Source of the DNA: Bacillota bacterium
Lineage (GTDB): Bacteria; Bacillota; Clostridia; Acetivibrionales; DSM-1351
Assembly (NCBI GenBank): GCA_023391425.1
Contig: JAEWAX010000041.1
Location: 124,001 to 188,000 of the forward strand
Reading direction: 5' to 3'
Length of the DNA stretch: 64,000 nucleotides
In this document: positions 1-9,900 of the stretch, one piece after another
How the letters are laid out: the number at the start of each line of letters is the position of its first letter
Position numbering within the stretch: position 1 is the first letter of the stretch
Translations under genes and position numbers: made by a program
The notes under the pieces: generated by a model
Told to the model about the DNA's origin: nothing
The model's database searches: none
The model's input: only the letters and a program-made list of their open reading frames with translations

Positions 1-212
1 TTTGATAGCGCTTCTGCTGTTACAATAGAACTTCTGCTTTCGAAATAGCAGTGTTTAAGCTGTGGTATATGCTCCTTATACAAATCTACTTCTTCCATAA
101 TCATACTGGGATGCTTAGTTAATATACTGTTTACTAGTTTTCTTCCCACTGTTTTACTTGAAGACATATCTTCAGGTTTCGAGTTCACGGTAATATAAAG
201 TAGCTTTTTCAT
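1..212 (-). CDS. FMN-dependent NADH-azoreductase / flavodoxin-like NAD(P)H reductase, N-terminal part
   Basis: Only the first 70 codons are in the window; the gene runs off the left edge. The protein begins MKKLLYITVNSKPED and continues with a serine run (about residues 17-19) where FMN-dependent azoreductases and flavodoxin-fold quinone reductases bind the FMN phosphate. The family reduces azo or quinone substrates with NAD(P)H in the cytoplasm. The ATG at 212 is preceded by an in-frame TGA six bases upstream, so no earlier start is possible. The only strong Shine-Dalgarno (AAGGAGG, complement of 255-263) lies about 42 bases upstream of this ATG, with two tiny open frames between. Family assignment rests on the N-terminus only. 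Confidence 0.6.
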   Translation of the reverse strand, partial: MKKLLYITVNSKPEDMSSSKTVGRKLVNSILTKHPSMIMEEVDLYKEHIPQLKHCYFESRSSIVTAEALS

Positions 213-464
213 AAATCAATGCATGATATACTCATATCAAAAATGCATCATGCTTTCCTCCTTAATAAATTACTACTTTATATTATTTACTAATATAGTC
301 TTTATATACTGTTAGCCGATAAGTGATACAAAACAACAACTCTAGTCCAATAATATTTATCAATACTTTATTTTTAAGTTTAAATCATAATAAAATATAA
401 ACTCGGTGGGTTTTTGACCACTTCTGGATATTCAACGTTTTATAGACTTATACTTAAAAGTTAA

Positions 465-1532
465 TTATTTGTTTTTCAATATCTTTTTCAGATATTTTAT
501 AAGATACTCATTATCTTCTTTAGATTTTACTGCAATCCTAAAATACGTGTCATCCAGGCCTATGTAATTATAACAAGAGCGGATTAGTATGCCATACTTC
601 TCTAAGTCTCGGTCCAATAGCTTATTTCCAGAGCTAAATAATATGTAGTTAGCCTTTGAATCAAAAACCCTTAATCCAAGCATTCTCAATTCTGTCATTA
701 AGAATTCTCTATTTTGTTTAGTTATTATTTGGGTTTGCTCGATATAATCCGTTTCTTTTAGTGCTGCAATACCACATTTCTGTGCTATTACTGATACATT
801 CCAAGGCTGTCCTGCTTTGTATATCCTCTCAATAGTATCTATATTTGAGCAAATACCGTAACCCAATCGAATTCCTGCCATCGCATATATTTTTGTAAAT
901 GCCTTTAGTACAATTACATTGCTAAAAGCATCGAGCTTATCAGCAATACTATAATCCTGTGAATTTTCTATAAATTCAATAAAACACTCATCAACCACCA
1001 GCACTGTCTTATTTTTTTTGCACTGTAAAGCAATTTTTAACACTAATTCTTTTTCTATAGGAATGCCAGTCGGATTATTGGGATTACACAAAAACATAAT
1101 GTCAACATTAGGTTCTAGCTTGTCTAATATACTATCATCTAAGTTAAACCCATCATTCTCTAGTAAATAATGATAGCTGATTGTGCAATTTACCGTTTTT
1201 AGTGCTTCCTCATACTCAGAAAAGGTTGGCACCGTTAAAAGCACCCTTTTAGGCTTTAGTGCTACAGCGATTCTATATATTATGTCAGCTGCGCCATTTC
1301 CACAAACAATATACTCAGACGGTATATTATAATATTTTGATATTTCCTCCCTTAAATCTCTGCACAAGGGATCAGGATAACTAGTGAACGCATCCATGTT
1401 ATCAATGATAGCTCTTTTGACTGCTAGCGGCATACCTAGCAGATTAACATTTGCAGAAAAATCTATAAGCTTTTTATTTTTTGGTATATTTCTCTTGCTG
1501 TAAATATCCCCACCATGAATTAACTTCCTCAC
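465..1532 (-). CDS. cobD: Threonine-phosphate decarboxylase (PLP enzyme), CobD-type
   Basis: A class I/II aminotransferase-fold PLP enzyme that would decarboxylate L-threonine-O-3-phosphate to (R)-1-aminopropan-2-ol O-2-phosphate, the linker of the cobalamin nucleotide loop. The N-terminal IHGGDIY motif, FSANVN, YPDP, CNPNNPTG and the lysine region LKAFTKIYAMAGIRLGYG are typical of CobD and separate it from HisC. I chose the GTG at 1532 because GGAGG sits five bases upstream and the product then starts directly before RKLIHGG; a GTG at 1559 and an ATG at 1544 are longer alternatives without a ribosome site. It is the last gene of the cobQ-cbiB-cobD run. The symbol is used differently in Pseudomonas, where CobD is the CbiB enzyme. 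Confidence 0.9.
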   Translation of the reverse strand: MRKLIHGGDIYSKRNIPKNKKLIDFSANVNLLGMPLAVKRAIIDNMDAFTSYPDPLCRDLREEISKYYNIPSEYIVCGNGAADIIYRIAVALKPKRVLLTVPTFSEYEEALKTVNCTISYHYLLENDGFNLDDSILDKLEPNVDIMFLCNPNNPTGIPIEKELVLKIALQCKKNKTVLVVDECFIEFIENSQDYSIADKLDAFSNVIVLKAFTKIYAMAGIRLGYGICSNIDTIERIYKAGQPWNVSVIAQKCGIAALKETDYIEQTQIITKQNREFLMTELRMLGLRVFDSKANYILFSSGNKLLDRDLEKYGILIRSCYNYIGLDDTYFRIAVKSKEDNEYLIKYLKKILKNK

Positions 1533-1627
1533 TTTGGCCTCCATTAATACATATTGCACTATTTCAAGTTATCTTGGTTCTCATTAACCTACATCAAATC
1601 AGATGTTTTCATGCTTTTAACAAATAA

Positions 1628-2590
1628 TCAAATCATAACTAATACGAGCCTTATTCCACACATTACAGCTACTGCTATAACTGCAGTAGTATACATTAAC
1701 TTATTTGTAATCAATATATCATCTACTTGTACTGGTCTGTTTCCGTCCCCAATGGTTTTTTTCTTAACTAGTTTGCCAAAATAATATGCGTCTCCAGCTA
1801 GCTGTATATTCAACGCCCCCGCACAAACAGACTCCGTCTTGGCACTATTGGGGCTGGAATGGTTCCTTTTGTCCCGTTTATATATTCTATATGCATTTTT
1901 GTAATCAAGTCCTGTAATGAAGCTGGCAGCAATCATTATGTATGCTGATACTATTGCTGGAATAAAATTAACAACATCATCGAGTTTTGCTGCAAATCTC
2001 CCCAAGAAAAGATACTTATCATTCTTATAGCCAATCATTGAATCAAGTGTATTTACCGCTTTATAAAAAAATCCAAAAGGTGCACCGCCAACAGTAATAA
2101 AAATCAGAGGTGCAATTACTCCATCTGATGTATTTTCAGCAATGGTTTCAACTGTAGCCTTTGTTATTCCTTCTTCAGTTAAATCTTCAGTATCTCGTCC
2201 AACTATCCAAGATAAAAACTTTCTTGCGTTTGTAATATCGTTCTTTTTAAGCTGATAATATACTCTCATACTTTCAGTCTTTAGGCTCTTTGTAGCTAGA
2301 ATTTGATAACAGAATATAGCGTGTATCGCAATCTTTAAATATATATTTATCTTACCTGCAATAAATAATATTCCTAAAGGTACAACACACGCAATAATTA
2401 TTATAGCTATGGCTAGAATTAGACCTCCCAAAAGCTCTCGCCTTTGGGTTCCGTGAAAAATCTTTCTGATGAGCAGCTCCCCTTTTGATATTAGAAGGCC
2501 AATTAATCTAATTGGATGCGGAAGCCATAGCGGATCACCAAATATTAAGTCCAAAATAAAGCCTATAAAAACTGCAATAAGTATTTCCAT
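1628..2590 (-). CDS. cbiB: Adenosylcobinamide-phosphate synthase CbiB
   Basis: Integral membrane enzyme of 320 residues that attaches aminopropanol (or its phosphate) to adenosylcobyric acid. The N-terminus carries FGDP followed by PHPIRLIG (residues 17-31), the family hallmark, and several hydrophobic segments follow (about 50-80, 200-220, 300-320). The conserved ENTSDGVIAPL and NTLDSMIGYKN blocks (about 151-190) are present. It starts 11 bases after the cobQ stop and is followed after about 95 bases by cobD, so the three genes should be cotranscribed and their products act consecutively: cobyric acid, linker, and joining of the two. Confidence 0.93.
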   Translation of the reverse strand: MEILIAVFIGFILDLIFGDPLWLPHPIRLIGLLISKGELLIRKIFHGTQRRELLGGLILAIAIIIIACVVPLGILFIAGKINIYLKIAIHAIFCYQILATKSLKTESMRVYYQLKKNDITNARKFLSWIVGRDTEDLTEEGITKATVETIAENTSDGVIAPLIFITVGGAPFGFFYKAVNTLDSMIGYKNDKYLFLGRFAAKLDDVVNFIPAIVSAYIMIAASFITGLDYKNAYRIYKRDKRNHSSPNSAKTESVCAGALNIQLAGDAYYFGKLVKKKTIGDGNRPVQVDDILITNKLMYTTAVIAVAVMCGIRLVLVMI

Positions 2591-2601
2591 GGCATCACTT
2601 T

Positions 2602-4173
2602 CTATATTCCTTTCTCTATAACTTCATAAATATATTTCATATCCAGACATGCTCTCAAAGCGTCCGCCAATATGTCATACTGCTGTTCTTTGTAAGCTTT
2701 GCTATCAAAAGTAGAATTTATATCATACTTGAGACCCTTTTGGTTCATCAATGCTTGTGCAATCTCTAAAAGCACTTCATTGCTATCAAAAATACCATGA
2801 ACATATGTGCCATAGATATTACCACTACATATTCCATCGGCTTTTGTACTGCCATCGTTCTGAGTTAGCATTGAAAATGGTTTACTTTTATAGGTGGTTT
2901 TTTGTTCTATGAATATGCCTTCTCCCGGATCAGATATTTCCTCTGTTAAAGTGGTCCATCCCATATGTATTTCGTAACCCTCGAAATGCTTTCCACTAAG
3001 CCCTTTAAAAATACCACCCACATTCTGAAATTCTCCTGTGACTCTGGTACGTGTCTTTTCTTGTTCAAAGATGGTAGTTTCTTGCAGTAAACCTAAGCCC
3101 TCCATTTCTCCCCCATGCTCAACTTCATAAGGGTCTTTAATCTTTTTGCACAGCATCTGGTATCCACCACATATACCAAATATAGGTTTACCCTTTGTAG
3201 CATATTCCAAAATTGCCGTCTCAAGACCTATCTCTCTTAACCACTTTAAATCTCCCATTGTGTTTTTTGTACCTGGAATAATTATCAGATCAGGATTTTT
3301 GAGCTCCCTCACACTTGAAACATAACGTATACTAGCACCTTCTATATGCTCTAATGCATTAAAATCTGTAAAGTTCGAGATTCTGGGCAATTTGATTATT
3401 GCTATATCGATTAGACCTTTTGCTTTGTTTTTTGTAAATCTTTCTGTCAAGCTATCTTCATCATCAATATCTACTGAAAGGTAAGGAACAACACCAACTA
3501 CAGGAACATGAATCAATTCACACAGCATATCAAGGCCAGGTTTTAATATGTTTATATCTCCTCTAAATTTATTTATGATTGTGCCTTTCACATAGCTTTT
3601 TTCTTCCTCATTAAATAGCATAACTGTTCCGTATAAAGCAGCAAAGACACCACCTCTATCAATATCTCCTACAATTAGTACAGGAGCTTTGGCCATACAG
3701 GCCATTCCCATATTAACTATGTCATCCTTTCTAAGATTGATCTCTGCTGAACTACCGGCACCTTCAATAATAACGATATCATTTTCTTGGGCAAGGCTTT
3801 CGTAAGCCTTCATTATGTGTGGTATGAGGCGTTTTTTATATTTATAATAATCTGTAGCTGCTATATTTCCAATTGGTTTTCCATCTACTATAACCTGGCA
3901 GCCCTGGTCACTTGTGGGCTTGAGTAAAATTGGATTCATCCTGACATCTGGAATCTTTTTTGCCGCTTCAGCCTGGACTGCCTGCGCGCGGCCTATCTCT
4001 AAGCCATCCTCTGTTATATATGAGTTTAGTGCCATATTCTGTGATTTAAAAGGAGCTACCCTATAGCCATCCTGTGTAAATATACGGCATAGCCCTGCTA
4101 CTAGCAAACTCTTTCCTGCATTCGACATTGTTCCCTGAATCATTATTGATTTTGCCATGTGCTTCTCTGCCAT
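2602..4173 (-). CDS. cobQ: Cobyric acid synthase CobQ
   Basis: Glutamine-dependent ATP enzyme that amidates adenosylcobyrinic acid a,c-diamide at four side chains. The N-terminal dethiobiotin-synthetase-like ATPase (MIQGTMSNAGKS, then FKSQNMALNSYIT) is followed by a class I glutamine amidotransferase domain with nucleophile Cys335 in GICGGYQ and His459 in YVHGIFD. The ATG at 4173 has AGGTGG about nine bases upstream; an in-frame ATG at 4203 has no ribosome site and another at 4158 would give the shortest form. Full length for the family. A consensus sigma-A promoter lies about 175 bases upstream (4347-4375), with a 32-codon open frame in the leader. Confidence 0.94.
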   Translation of the reverse strand: MAEKHMAKSIMIQGTMSNAGKSLLVAGLCRIFTQDGYRVAPFKSQNMALNSYITEDGLEIGRAQAVQAEAAKKIPDVRMNPILLKPTSDQGCQVIVDGKPIGNIAATDYYKYKKRLIPHIMKAYESLAQENDIVIIEGAGSSAEINLRKDDIVNMGMACMAKAPVLIVGDIDRGGVFAALYGTVMLFNEEEKSYVKGTIINKFRGDINILKPGLDMLCELIHVPVVGVVPYLSVDIDDEDSLTERFTKNKAKGLIDIAIIKLPRISNFTDFNALEHIEGASIRYVSSVRELKNPDLIIIPGTKNTMGDLKWLREIGLETAILEYATKGKPIFGICGGYQMLCKKIKDPYEVEHGGEMEGLGLLQETTIFEQEKTRTRVTGEFQNVGGIFKGLSGKHFEGYEIHMGWTTLTEEISDPGEGIFIEQKTTYKSKPFSMLTQNDGSTKADGICSGNIYGTYVHGIFDSNEVLLEIAQALMNQKGLKYDINSTFDSKAYKEQQYDILADALRACLDMKYIYEVIEKGI

Positions 4174-4204
4174 GTGCTTCACCCACCTTTGTATATAGTC
4201 CATT

Positions 4205-4303
4205 TTAACTATATTGTTTTGGTGTTAGCAATGAGCTAACAAATTTTAATACTGTTAATATTTCATTTCCCTTAACACATGTTCCAATTTTTATCTTGCC
4301 CAT
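4205..4303 (-). other. 32-codon open frame in the cobQ leader
   Basis: ATG at 4303 to TAA at 4205, read in the same direction as cobQ and ending about 30 bases before the cobQ start. The product begins MGKIKIGTCVKGNEILTVL; the opening resembles the first strand of sugar-phosphate isomerase/epimerase TIM barrels, so it may be a gene remnant, or a leader peptide. GGGGA nine bases upstream is a weak ribosome site. It lies inside the transcript expected from the 4347-4375 promoter. Translation is not shown. Confidence 0.25.
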
Positions 4304-4346
4304 TAATGCACGTCCCCGAAATGCATGGATTTAAATTACATATCTG

Positions 4347-4375
4347 ATTATAAATGCCTCAATATAGCATGTCAA
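4347..4375 (-). promoter_or_regulatory. Consensus sigma-A promoter for cobQ-cbiB-cobD
   Basis: On the minus strand TTGACA (complement of 4370-4375), a 17-base spacer and TATAAT (complement of 4347-4352): both hexamers and the spacing match the housekeeping consensus exactly. The start point would be near 4340, giving a leader of about 165 bases to cobQ. The leader contains a short inverted repeat (ATGCA/TGCAT near 4302-4325) but none of the conserved boxes of a cobalamin riboswitch that I can recognise. Confidence 0.8.
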
Positions 4376-4450
4376 TTAGCATAGGAAAATGAGATTGAGC
4401 CCGCAAATAGACTGAAGTATATTCTGAATAATGACCTTAATGCTTAGATG

Positions 4451-4481
4451 ATATTATTCACACTCCAAGTATGAATAATAT
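4451..4481. repeat. Perfect 10-bp inverted repeat between cobA and cobQ
   Basis: ATATTATTCA at 4451-4460 and TGAATAATAT at 4472-4481 pair perfectly around an 11-base loop. It lies upstream of the 4347-4375 promoter and downstream of the adenosyltransferase gene. It is AT-rich and without a clear T run, so an operator is at least as likely as a terminator. The rest of the cobA-cobQ gap (4204-4565) holds only the promoter and leader listed separately. Confidence 0.35.
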
Positions 4482-4565
4482 TGAAAATATAGATAGCTTA
4501 GCTTTTGTATTTTCAACTTCAAAAGTTTGTTGAATGTACATAATCAGTAAACCCAATTATTCTAA

Positions 4566-5087
4566 TTAGTATTCAATGCCCTCTCTTGCCTGAATTCCCT
4601 TAGACATTGGATGCTTGACAGCATTTATTTCTGAAACATAGTCTGCAAGTTCAATTAGCTCGCTAGGTGCATTTCTACCCGTCAGGACTAGTTCAAGCTT
4701 TGTTGGCTTATTTTTAATGAAGTGGCTTACTTGCTTTGCATCTATAAAATCGCCGGTTATTGCGGCCATGATTTCATCTAAAATAATCATATCCTTGCTT
4801 TGTGCCTTTTTTATAGCATAATCAAGCAAATCCAAAGTGATTTTTTGCATTTCTTCTTTCTCTTGAGGAGTCATTTGCCACGAAAACTTATCAATTTGTT
4901 TAATTTTATATAATTCAAAATTAGGCTTAAGCTTTTCTAATGAAGCTTCCTCTGCACTTGATGTGCCTTTGCAGAACTGAACCATTAAAACCTTCATTCC
5001 ACTCCCTACAGCCCTTACACCAAGGCCTATAGAGGCAGTTGTTTTGCCCTTCCCATTACCTGTATATATATGAACTAATCCATTCAT
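4566..5087 (-). CDS. cobA: Cob(I)yrinic acid a,c-diamide adenosyltransferase (CobA/BtuR type)
   Basis: Transfers the adenosyl group of ATP to cob(I)alamin or its precursors. The P-loop GNGKGKTT spans residues 10-17, and LDEIMAA (Walker B region) and LTGRNAP follow in the order of the CobA/BtuR/CobO family. Length of 173 residues fits. The ATG at 5087 is preferred: AAAGGG lies about ten bases upstream and the protein then begins MNGLVHIYTGNGKGKTT; an in-frame ATG at 5120 adds 11 residues without a good ribosome site. It is separated from cobQ by 478 bases, including the consensus promoter, so it may belong to the upstream transcript with the Fe-S protein gene. Confidence 0.93.
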   Translation of the reverse strand: MNGLVHIYTGNGKGKTTASIGLGVRAVGSGMKVLMVQFCKGTSSAEEASLEKLKPNFELYKIKQIDKFSWQMTPQEKEEMQKITLDLLDYAIKKAQSKDMIILDEIMAAITGDFIDAKQVSHFIKNKPTKLELVLTGRNAPSELIELADYVSEINAVKHPMSKGIQAREGIEY

Positions 5088-5173
5088 AGCTTTATCTTCC
5101 CTTTCAATACTCTTCAACATCTATAATATTCATTAAATTCTAATCAAAAAATATATTGCTCAAATTACGATTA

Positions 5174-5869
5174 TTAATAGTGACTACTATCTCTTCTAAA
5201 CATCTTATTTTTACTTCCAAAAAGAAATGGGCATATGTCCCTGCATTTATGACAATTTATTCGCCAATCCTGTTTTACTTCACCAAATGCATATTCCCAA
5301 CATGCATCTTGATTCATTTCAATATTCTCAAGTGCATTTACCGGACATACATCAATGCAAAGGTTGCAGTCATTACATAACCTTTCTAGTAAAGCATCTG
5401 GCTCCAATTCTAATTCTGTTAATATAACGCTCAGCCAAACCATGCTACCGTATTCAGGAGTAATCAATAATGAGTGTCTACCGATTGTACCCAATCCAGC
5501 TGCTTGTGCAGCATGTTTTGCAGAAATAATATTCCTGTGTCTCCCCGTTTTTTCATCGTATTCATCAGCATTTGTTCTGGTTGGTACTGCCAGTATCCCC
5601 TCATTTTCTAGGTCAATACAAAATTGTACAGCTATTTTGTCCATCTTATCTGATAAAACATTTCTTACAACAGTATAAGGAACGGCTGTATTACATGCAA
5701 GTGTACCTGATACAAATCGAATAGCAAAAACGATGACAGATTTACAGGTTGGCAATACATCTAATGGATGATAGCCTAACGGTGCCTCACTAAATCTATC
5801 CACACTTGCAATGCCGCATAAATCTGCTCCTAGATTATATAATTTTTCCTTTATCCCTTGAGTATTCAT
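5174..5869 (-). CDS. Double 4Fe-4S protein, epoxyqueuosine reductase (QueG)-like
   Basis: A 231-residue soluble protein ending in a ferredoxin-like segment with two cysteine clusters: C165-x2-C168-x2-C171-x3-C175-P and C206-x2-C209-x3-C213-P, the ligands for two 4Fe-4S centres. The N-terminal 150 residues resemble the QueG/reductive-dehalogenase-like domain, but the protein is shorter than true QueG and lacks its C-terminal HEAT-like part, so a general redox role is safer than queuosine synthesis. AAAGGGGG six bases before the ATG fixes the start. It follows the WYL regulator gene by 45 bases and precedes cobA; QueG is a cobalamin enzyme, which makes the neighbourhood suggestive. Confidence 0.75.
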   Translation of the reverse strand: MNTQGIKEKLYNLGADLCGIASVDRFSEAPLGYHPLDVLPTCKSVIVFAIRFVSGTLACNTAVPYTVVRNVLSDKMDKIAVQFCIDLENEGILAVPTRTNADEYDEKTGRHRNIISAKHAAQAAGLGTIGRHSLLITPEYGSMVWLSVILTELELEPDALLERLCNDCNLCIDVCPVNALENIEMNQDACWEYAFGEVKQDWRINCHKCRDICPFLFGSKNKMFRRDSSHY

Positions 5870-5914
5870 GTGAAACCCCCTTTATGTATAGATATTATCA
5901 CATGATAGCGACAA

Positions 5915-6835
5915 CTATATGTCGTAATTAGACAAAAAGTTATTAGCTGTTTGTATTAACTCATTTTTGTAACTTTCAGGAGAAATCACACGTACTTTGT
6001 TGCCAAAACTTAATAATAAAGCTTTCCAAAGTCGTTCTTTAGCAGGCACTTCGATAATCATTCTATACTCATAATCTGTTAATTTTTCAATTGAATTATC
6101 TGGGAAGTATTCTTTCATCAACTCACATTCTTCTAATGCAAATCTCAAATCTATCTGAATGCAGGTTTTATAATATGCTGTTTCGGATTCATCCATCAGC
6201 TTCTTAATATCCCCATGATTTTGCGAGGCTAATTGTTCGGAAATACTAATATTTTTAATTCGTGCTACTTTATATGTGCGATAATCTTTTTTTTCTGTAG
6301 AATAAGCAAATAGATACCATGCATACCATTTGTAATGTATCGCCAATGGTTGTACATATTGTGAAGATTTTTCATTATTTGCATTGCTGTATTCAAATGA
6401 AATAAAATGGTTAGTTAAAATAGCTTTCTCTAATAATTTGTTTGTTTTCTGAACCAGTTTGTTTTCCTTAGATACTCCAAAATCCCAAAAAATCTTCTGC
6501 CCACCTGTCTTATCAACCAATACATTATATTTTTCAATTAAATTCTGTAATGTATCGTTTGTATATGAGGTTGATAGGCTCTCTAAAGCTTTAACTATCA
6601 TTTGATGTTCATCATCTTTGATATTAGAATTCTTTATTTTATAGGTGGGTAAAATTGAGTATCCACCTTGTTTTCCGCTAATGGAATATATGGGGATTCC
6701 GATTTCTGTAATACTAACAATATCTCGCTGAATTGTTCTTACCGATACATGAAACCGTGCTGCTAAAAAACTTGCAGAAACATTATCATGATTAAATAAA
6801 TAAATAATAAGTTCTAATATTCTTTCAACTTTCAT
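5915..6835 (-). CDS. HTH/WYL-domain transcriptional regulator (YafY type)
   Basis: Residues 1-55 form a winged helix-turn-helix of the HTH_11 type (SASFLAARFHVSVRTIQRDI), and residues about 135-210 a WYL domain with the sequence WYAWYLFAYS. A C-terminal extension (about 225-306) matches the WYL C-terminal segment. Such proteins bind DNA and sense a ligand, often a nucleotide or single-stranded nucleic acid. GGAGA upstream of the ATG supports the start. It is upstream of, and probably cotranscribed with, the Fe-S protein gene, its simplest target. Confidence 0.88.
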   Translation of the reverse strand: MKVERILELIIYLFNHDNVSASFLAARFHVSVRTIQRDIVSITEIGIPIYSISGKQGGYSILPTYKIKNSNIKDDEHQMIVKALESLSTSYTNDTLQNLIEKYNVLVDKTGGQKIFWDFGVSKENKLVQKTNKLLEKAILTNHFISFEYSNANNEKSSQYVQPLAIHYKWYAWYLFAYSTEKKDYRTYKVARIKNISISEQLASQNHGDIKKLMDESETAYYKTCIQIDLRFALEECELMKEYFPDNSIEKLTDYEYRMIIEVPAKERLWKALLLSFGNKVRVISPESYKNELIQTANNFLSNYDI

Positions 6836-6976
6836 GTTTTTCTCCGTTTACAAAATAAAGACATATTTCTTAATAAATAATGCTCTGATTTGAGTTAGCA
6901 GCATTCTCAGTCATTAAGATATATTAGTTACAGACTCTGCTAAACTATACATTTATTTCTTTTGAGTGTATACAAA

Positions 6977-9900
6977 TTATACGTTAAATGTAGCAAAACT
7001 TCCCTCTTTTTTTGAAAATATTTCTAAGATACTTTTTATTCTCTCTTTTAACTCGGGAACATGCGAAATGACGCCAACTAATCGACCTGTTTTTTGAATA
7101 TCAACGAGACACTGTATGGCACTATCAAGAGATTCTGGGTCAAGTGAGCCAAAGCCTTCGTCAACAAAGAGAGTATCCAAACTGATTCCTCCAGAATAAG
7201 ACTGAACAACATCAGCTAAGCCAAGTGCCAATGCAAGTGATGCCTTGAAACCCTCCCCACCTGAGAGAGTTCTGACATGCCTTGCTTTACCTGTGTAGTT
7301 GTCAAACACCTCAAGTTCTAGACCTTGCTGTGCACGCCCCTTGCTTTTATCTTCTTTTCTCTTTAGAAGGTACCTTGAGCCTGTCATTTTGTCTAACCTG
7401 ATGTTGGCAGCTATAATTATCTCATCAAAATATGCTGCTAAGACATATCTCTCGAAAGTAAGCCTTTGTGCATTATCTCCCCTAGCCACTCTTGCCAGCT
7501 CACCAATAGTAGTATATTTCTGCTCAAGAATTTTTATTTTTATTAGAATATCCTCTAACTGCTTAAGTGTTTTTACGTTGTTTGAGTTCCTTGAAAACAC
7601 AATATTGTGTTTATCCTGTAGCTTACTTTGTTCCTGAAGCAACAAAGTATATTTAGTATTAAAGGCCTCTATATCCTGCATTACAAGTTCTTTTGTTTCT
7701 TCCTCCAAACGTGCAAGTATATCCTTTAGCGACTTTAATTTCTGATAAAAAGTATTTATCTCCTCTTGCAAAGCAAGTATTTCAGTTTGGTTTTTCTTGT
7801 TTTGAAGGTAATGTGTATAGCTCTCAAAGTTAGAGCTAAGCAATTTTTCATTTAGGAGCTTTTCCAAACTTGAGCTATCCTCTATGCATTGATTCAAAGA
7901 GGTAGATTTGATTGTGGCCTCCTTTTCTGAGTTGCTAAATGCCTCCTTTGCCAACTCAACAGCGCGCTCAGCCTTTTTATACTCTGCCTCAAGGTTCTCG
8001 ATAGCGCGCTTTATTTCCTCTAGCTTGGCATTTAGCTTAGCTGCAGAACGTATGTCTTGTGCAACTTCTTTCTCAATACTCTCAGTAGCTGTGCCAAGCC
8101 TAGCAAGTTCTTCTGAAATACCCAATTTCTGCAAATTCAAACTGTTTACAGCTTCCTCTAACTTGCTAATTTTGTCTCCTGTTTCTTTATACTGGGCTTC
8201 GAAGCTAAGCTTCTTATTAACAAATTCCAGTTTTTCTTTGTGCTGTGACATCAAAGCTAACGTCTCAGTTTTAAGACCTCCGCCCTTCTTGTTTATCTCA
8301 ACCAGAACTTGTTCAAGGATGTCTTCAGTATTTTTCATGTCAGCTTCTTCGAATTTAGCATCAGCTTTGTCATATATTATTAAAGTTTCAAGATTAAGAG
8401 CAGACAATTTGCTTTTTATTTCCAACTTTTTACTTTCAAGGTTTCCATTTAGTCCAGAGAGAATTTTCATCTCCTCTGTTCTCTGCTCACTCAAGGTTGT
8501 ATACTGCTGCTTCAAGGCCTTTAGTTGCTCTTCTCCGGGAATACTCTTTAGCACTTTCGCAGGATTTGGATGCTCTAACGCTCCACAAACAGGGCAAGGC
8601 ATATTTGTTTTGAGAGTTTTTGCCAATATTCCAGCTTGTCCACGGATATAATTATCCTCCTGCTGTTCAAGCTTACTTCTGAAGCCTATAAAATCTGCAT
8701 CAAAAGCTTCAAAAATTTTTTTCTTACCTTCGTATAACTCATTTTGTTCAACATAAGCACTAATTAACTTTTTTACGCCATCTAATTCAATTAGGAATTT
8801 TTTGTTTTCAGATATTTCTTTCTCGAGCCTAACGCACTCAGACTCTGTATTATAGAGCTTTTTAAGATTTTCTTCCTGTTCTTTATAGTTCTTCTTTGCT
8901 AGCTCTAGTTCTTTTTGATTCTTTTCTAATGTATTATTTATTTCGTTACTTTTTGTTTTTGCTATGTCAAGAGCTTTTACGCTTTTTTCGTACTGAACAA
9001 CCTTTGGTAGCATATTATTAAGGAGTGATAGCTCAGCTTCATACTTTTTCCTAAGAGGTTCTTTTTCCTTTTCTGCATTAAATAGTTCTTTACTTGCTTC
9101 ATAATCTAAACTGCTTTTTTCAGCTCGTTGCTTTGCCAATATCACTTCATTAGTTTTTATCTCAATATTCTGCTTAGACCTCTTATATTGTTCGTCAATC
9201 TCACTGATTGGCAAAGCTTTTCTTGCGTATTCCAAGCTAATTTCCTTTTGTTTAATGTCATCGATTCTAGTAATGGCCTCGGAATACTCTTGTTTTATCT
9301 GTTCTCTATCCTTGAGTTTCTTATTGATTTCAGTACTCTTTGCTATTTCTTCTTTTAATGCTCCCTGACTTGCTATTATTACTTCTAATTGAGACTTTAA
9401 TAAATGTATTTCAGCTTTATCCTTTTCAGCTAAAGTCTTTACTCCATCAACAAATTGCTCTATATTAACATCCCTGCCAGCTCTTATTTCTTCTAAACCT
9501 TGGTCATTTCCCAAGTCAAAGTGCTTTATATGGGTATCGATTTGCATTTTGATATCGTGTACAGCCTTGTATAGTTCCTTACTCTCATCTTCCAGCTTTT
9601 TTTGAATTTCTGCAAAGCCTTCTGTTCCAAATATTTTTCTAAATATTAACTCTCGTTCGTTACTGTCTGACTCTAACAGTTTTCTAAATTCCCCCTGTGG
9701 TAGCATAACAATTTGCTTGAATTGAGACTTATTTATTCCCAAAAGTTCATTGATTTTGTCATCAACACTTGAAATCTTTGTTATAAGTGAACCATCTGGC
9801 ATCAATAGCTCCGCATCTGCATTTCTGATTGTAAAGCCTTCTCCCCTAAGTTTTCTTTGCTCCTGCTGGGGTAATCTCTTTATTTTATAGGTTTTTCCTC

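Noticed and set aside
4204..4565. Cobalamin riboswitch before cobQ
   Set aside because: Expected from gene content, but I could not find the conserved B12-box or the multi-stem core on the minus strand; only a promoter, a short frame and a simple inverted repeat are present.
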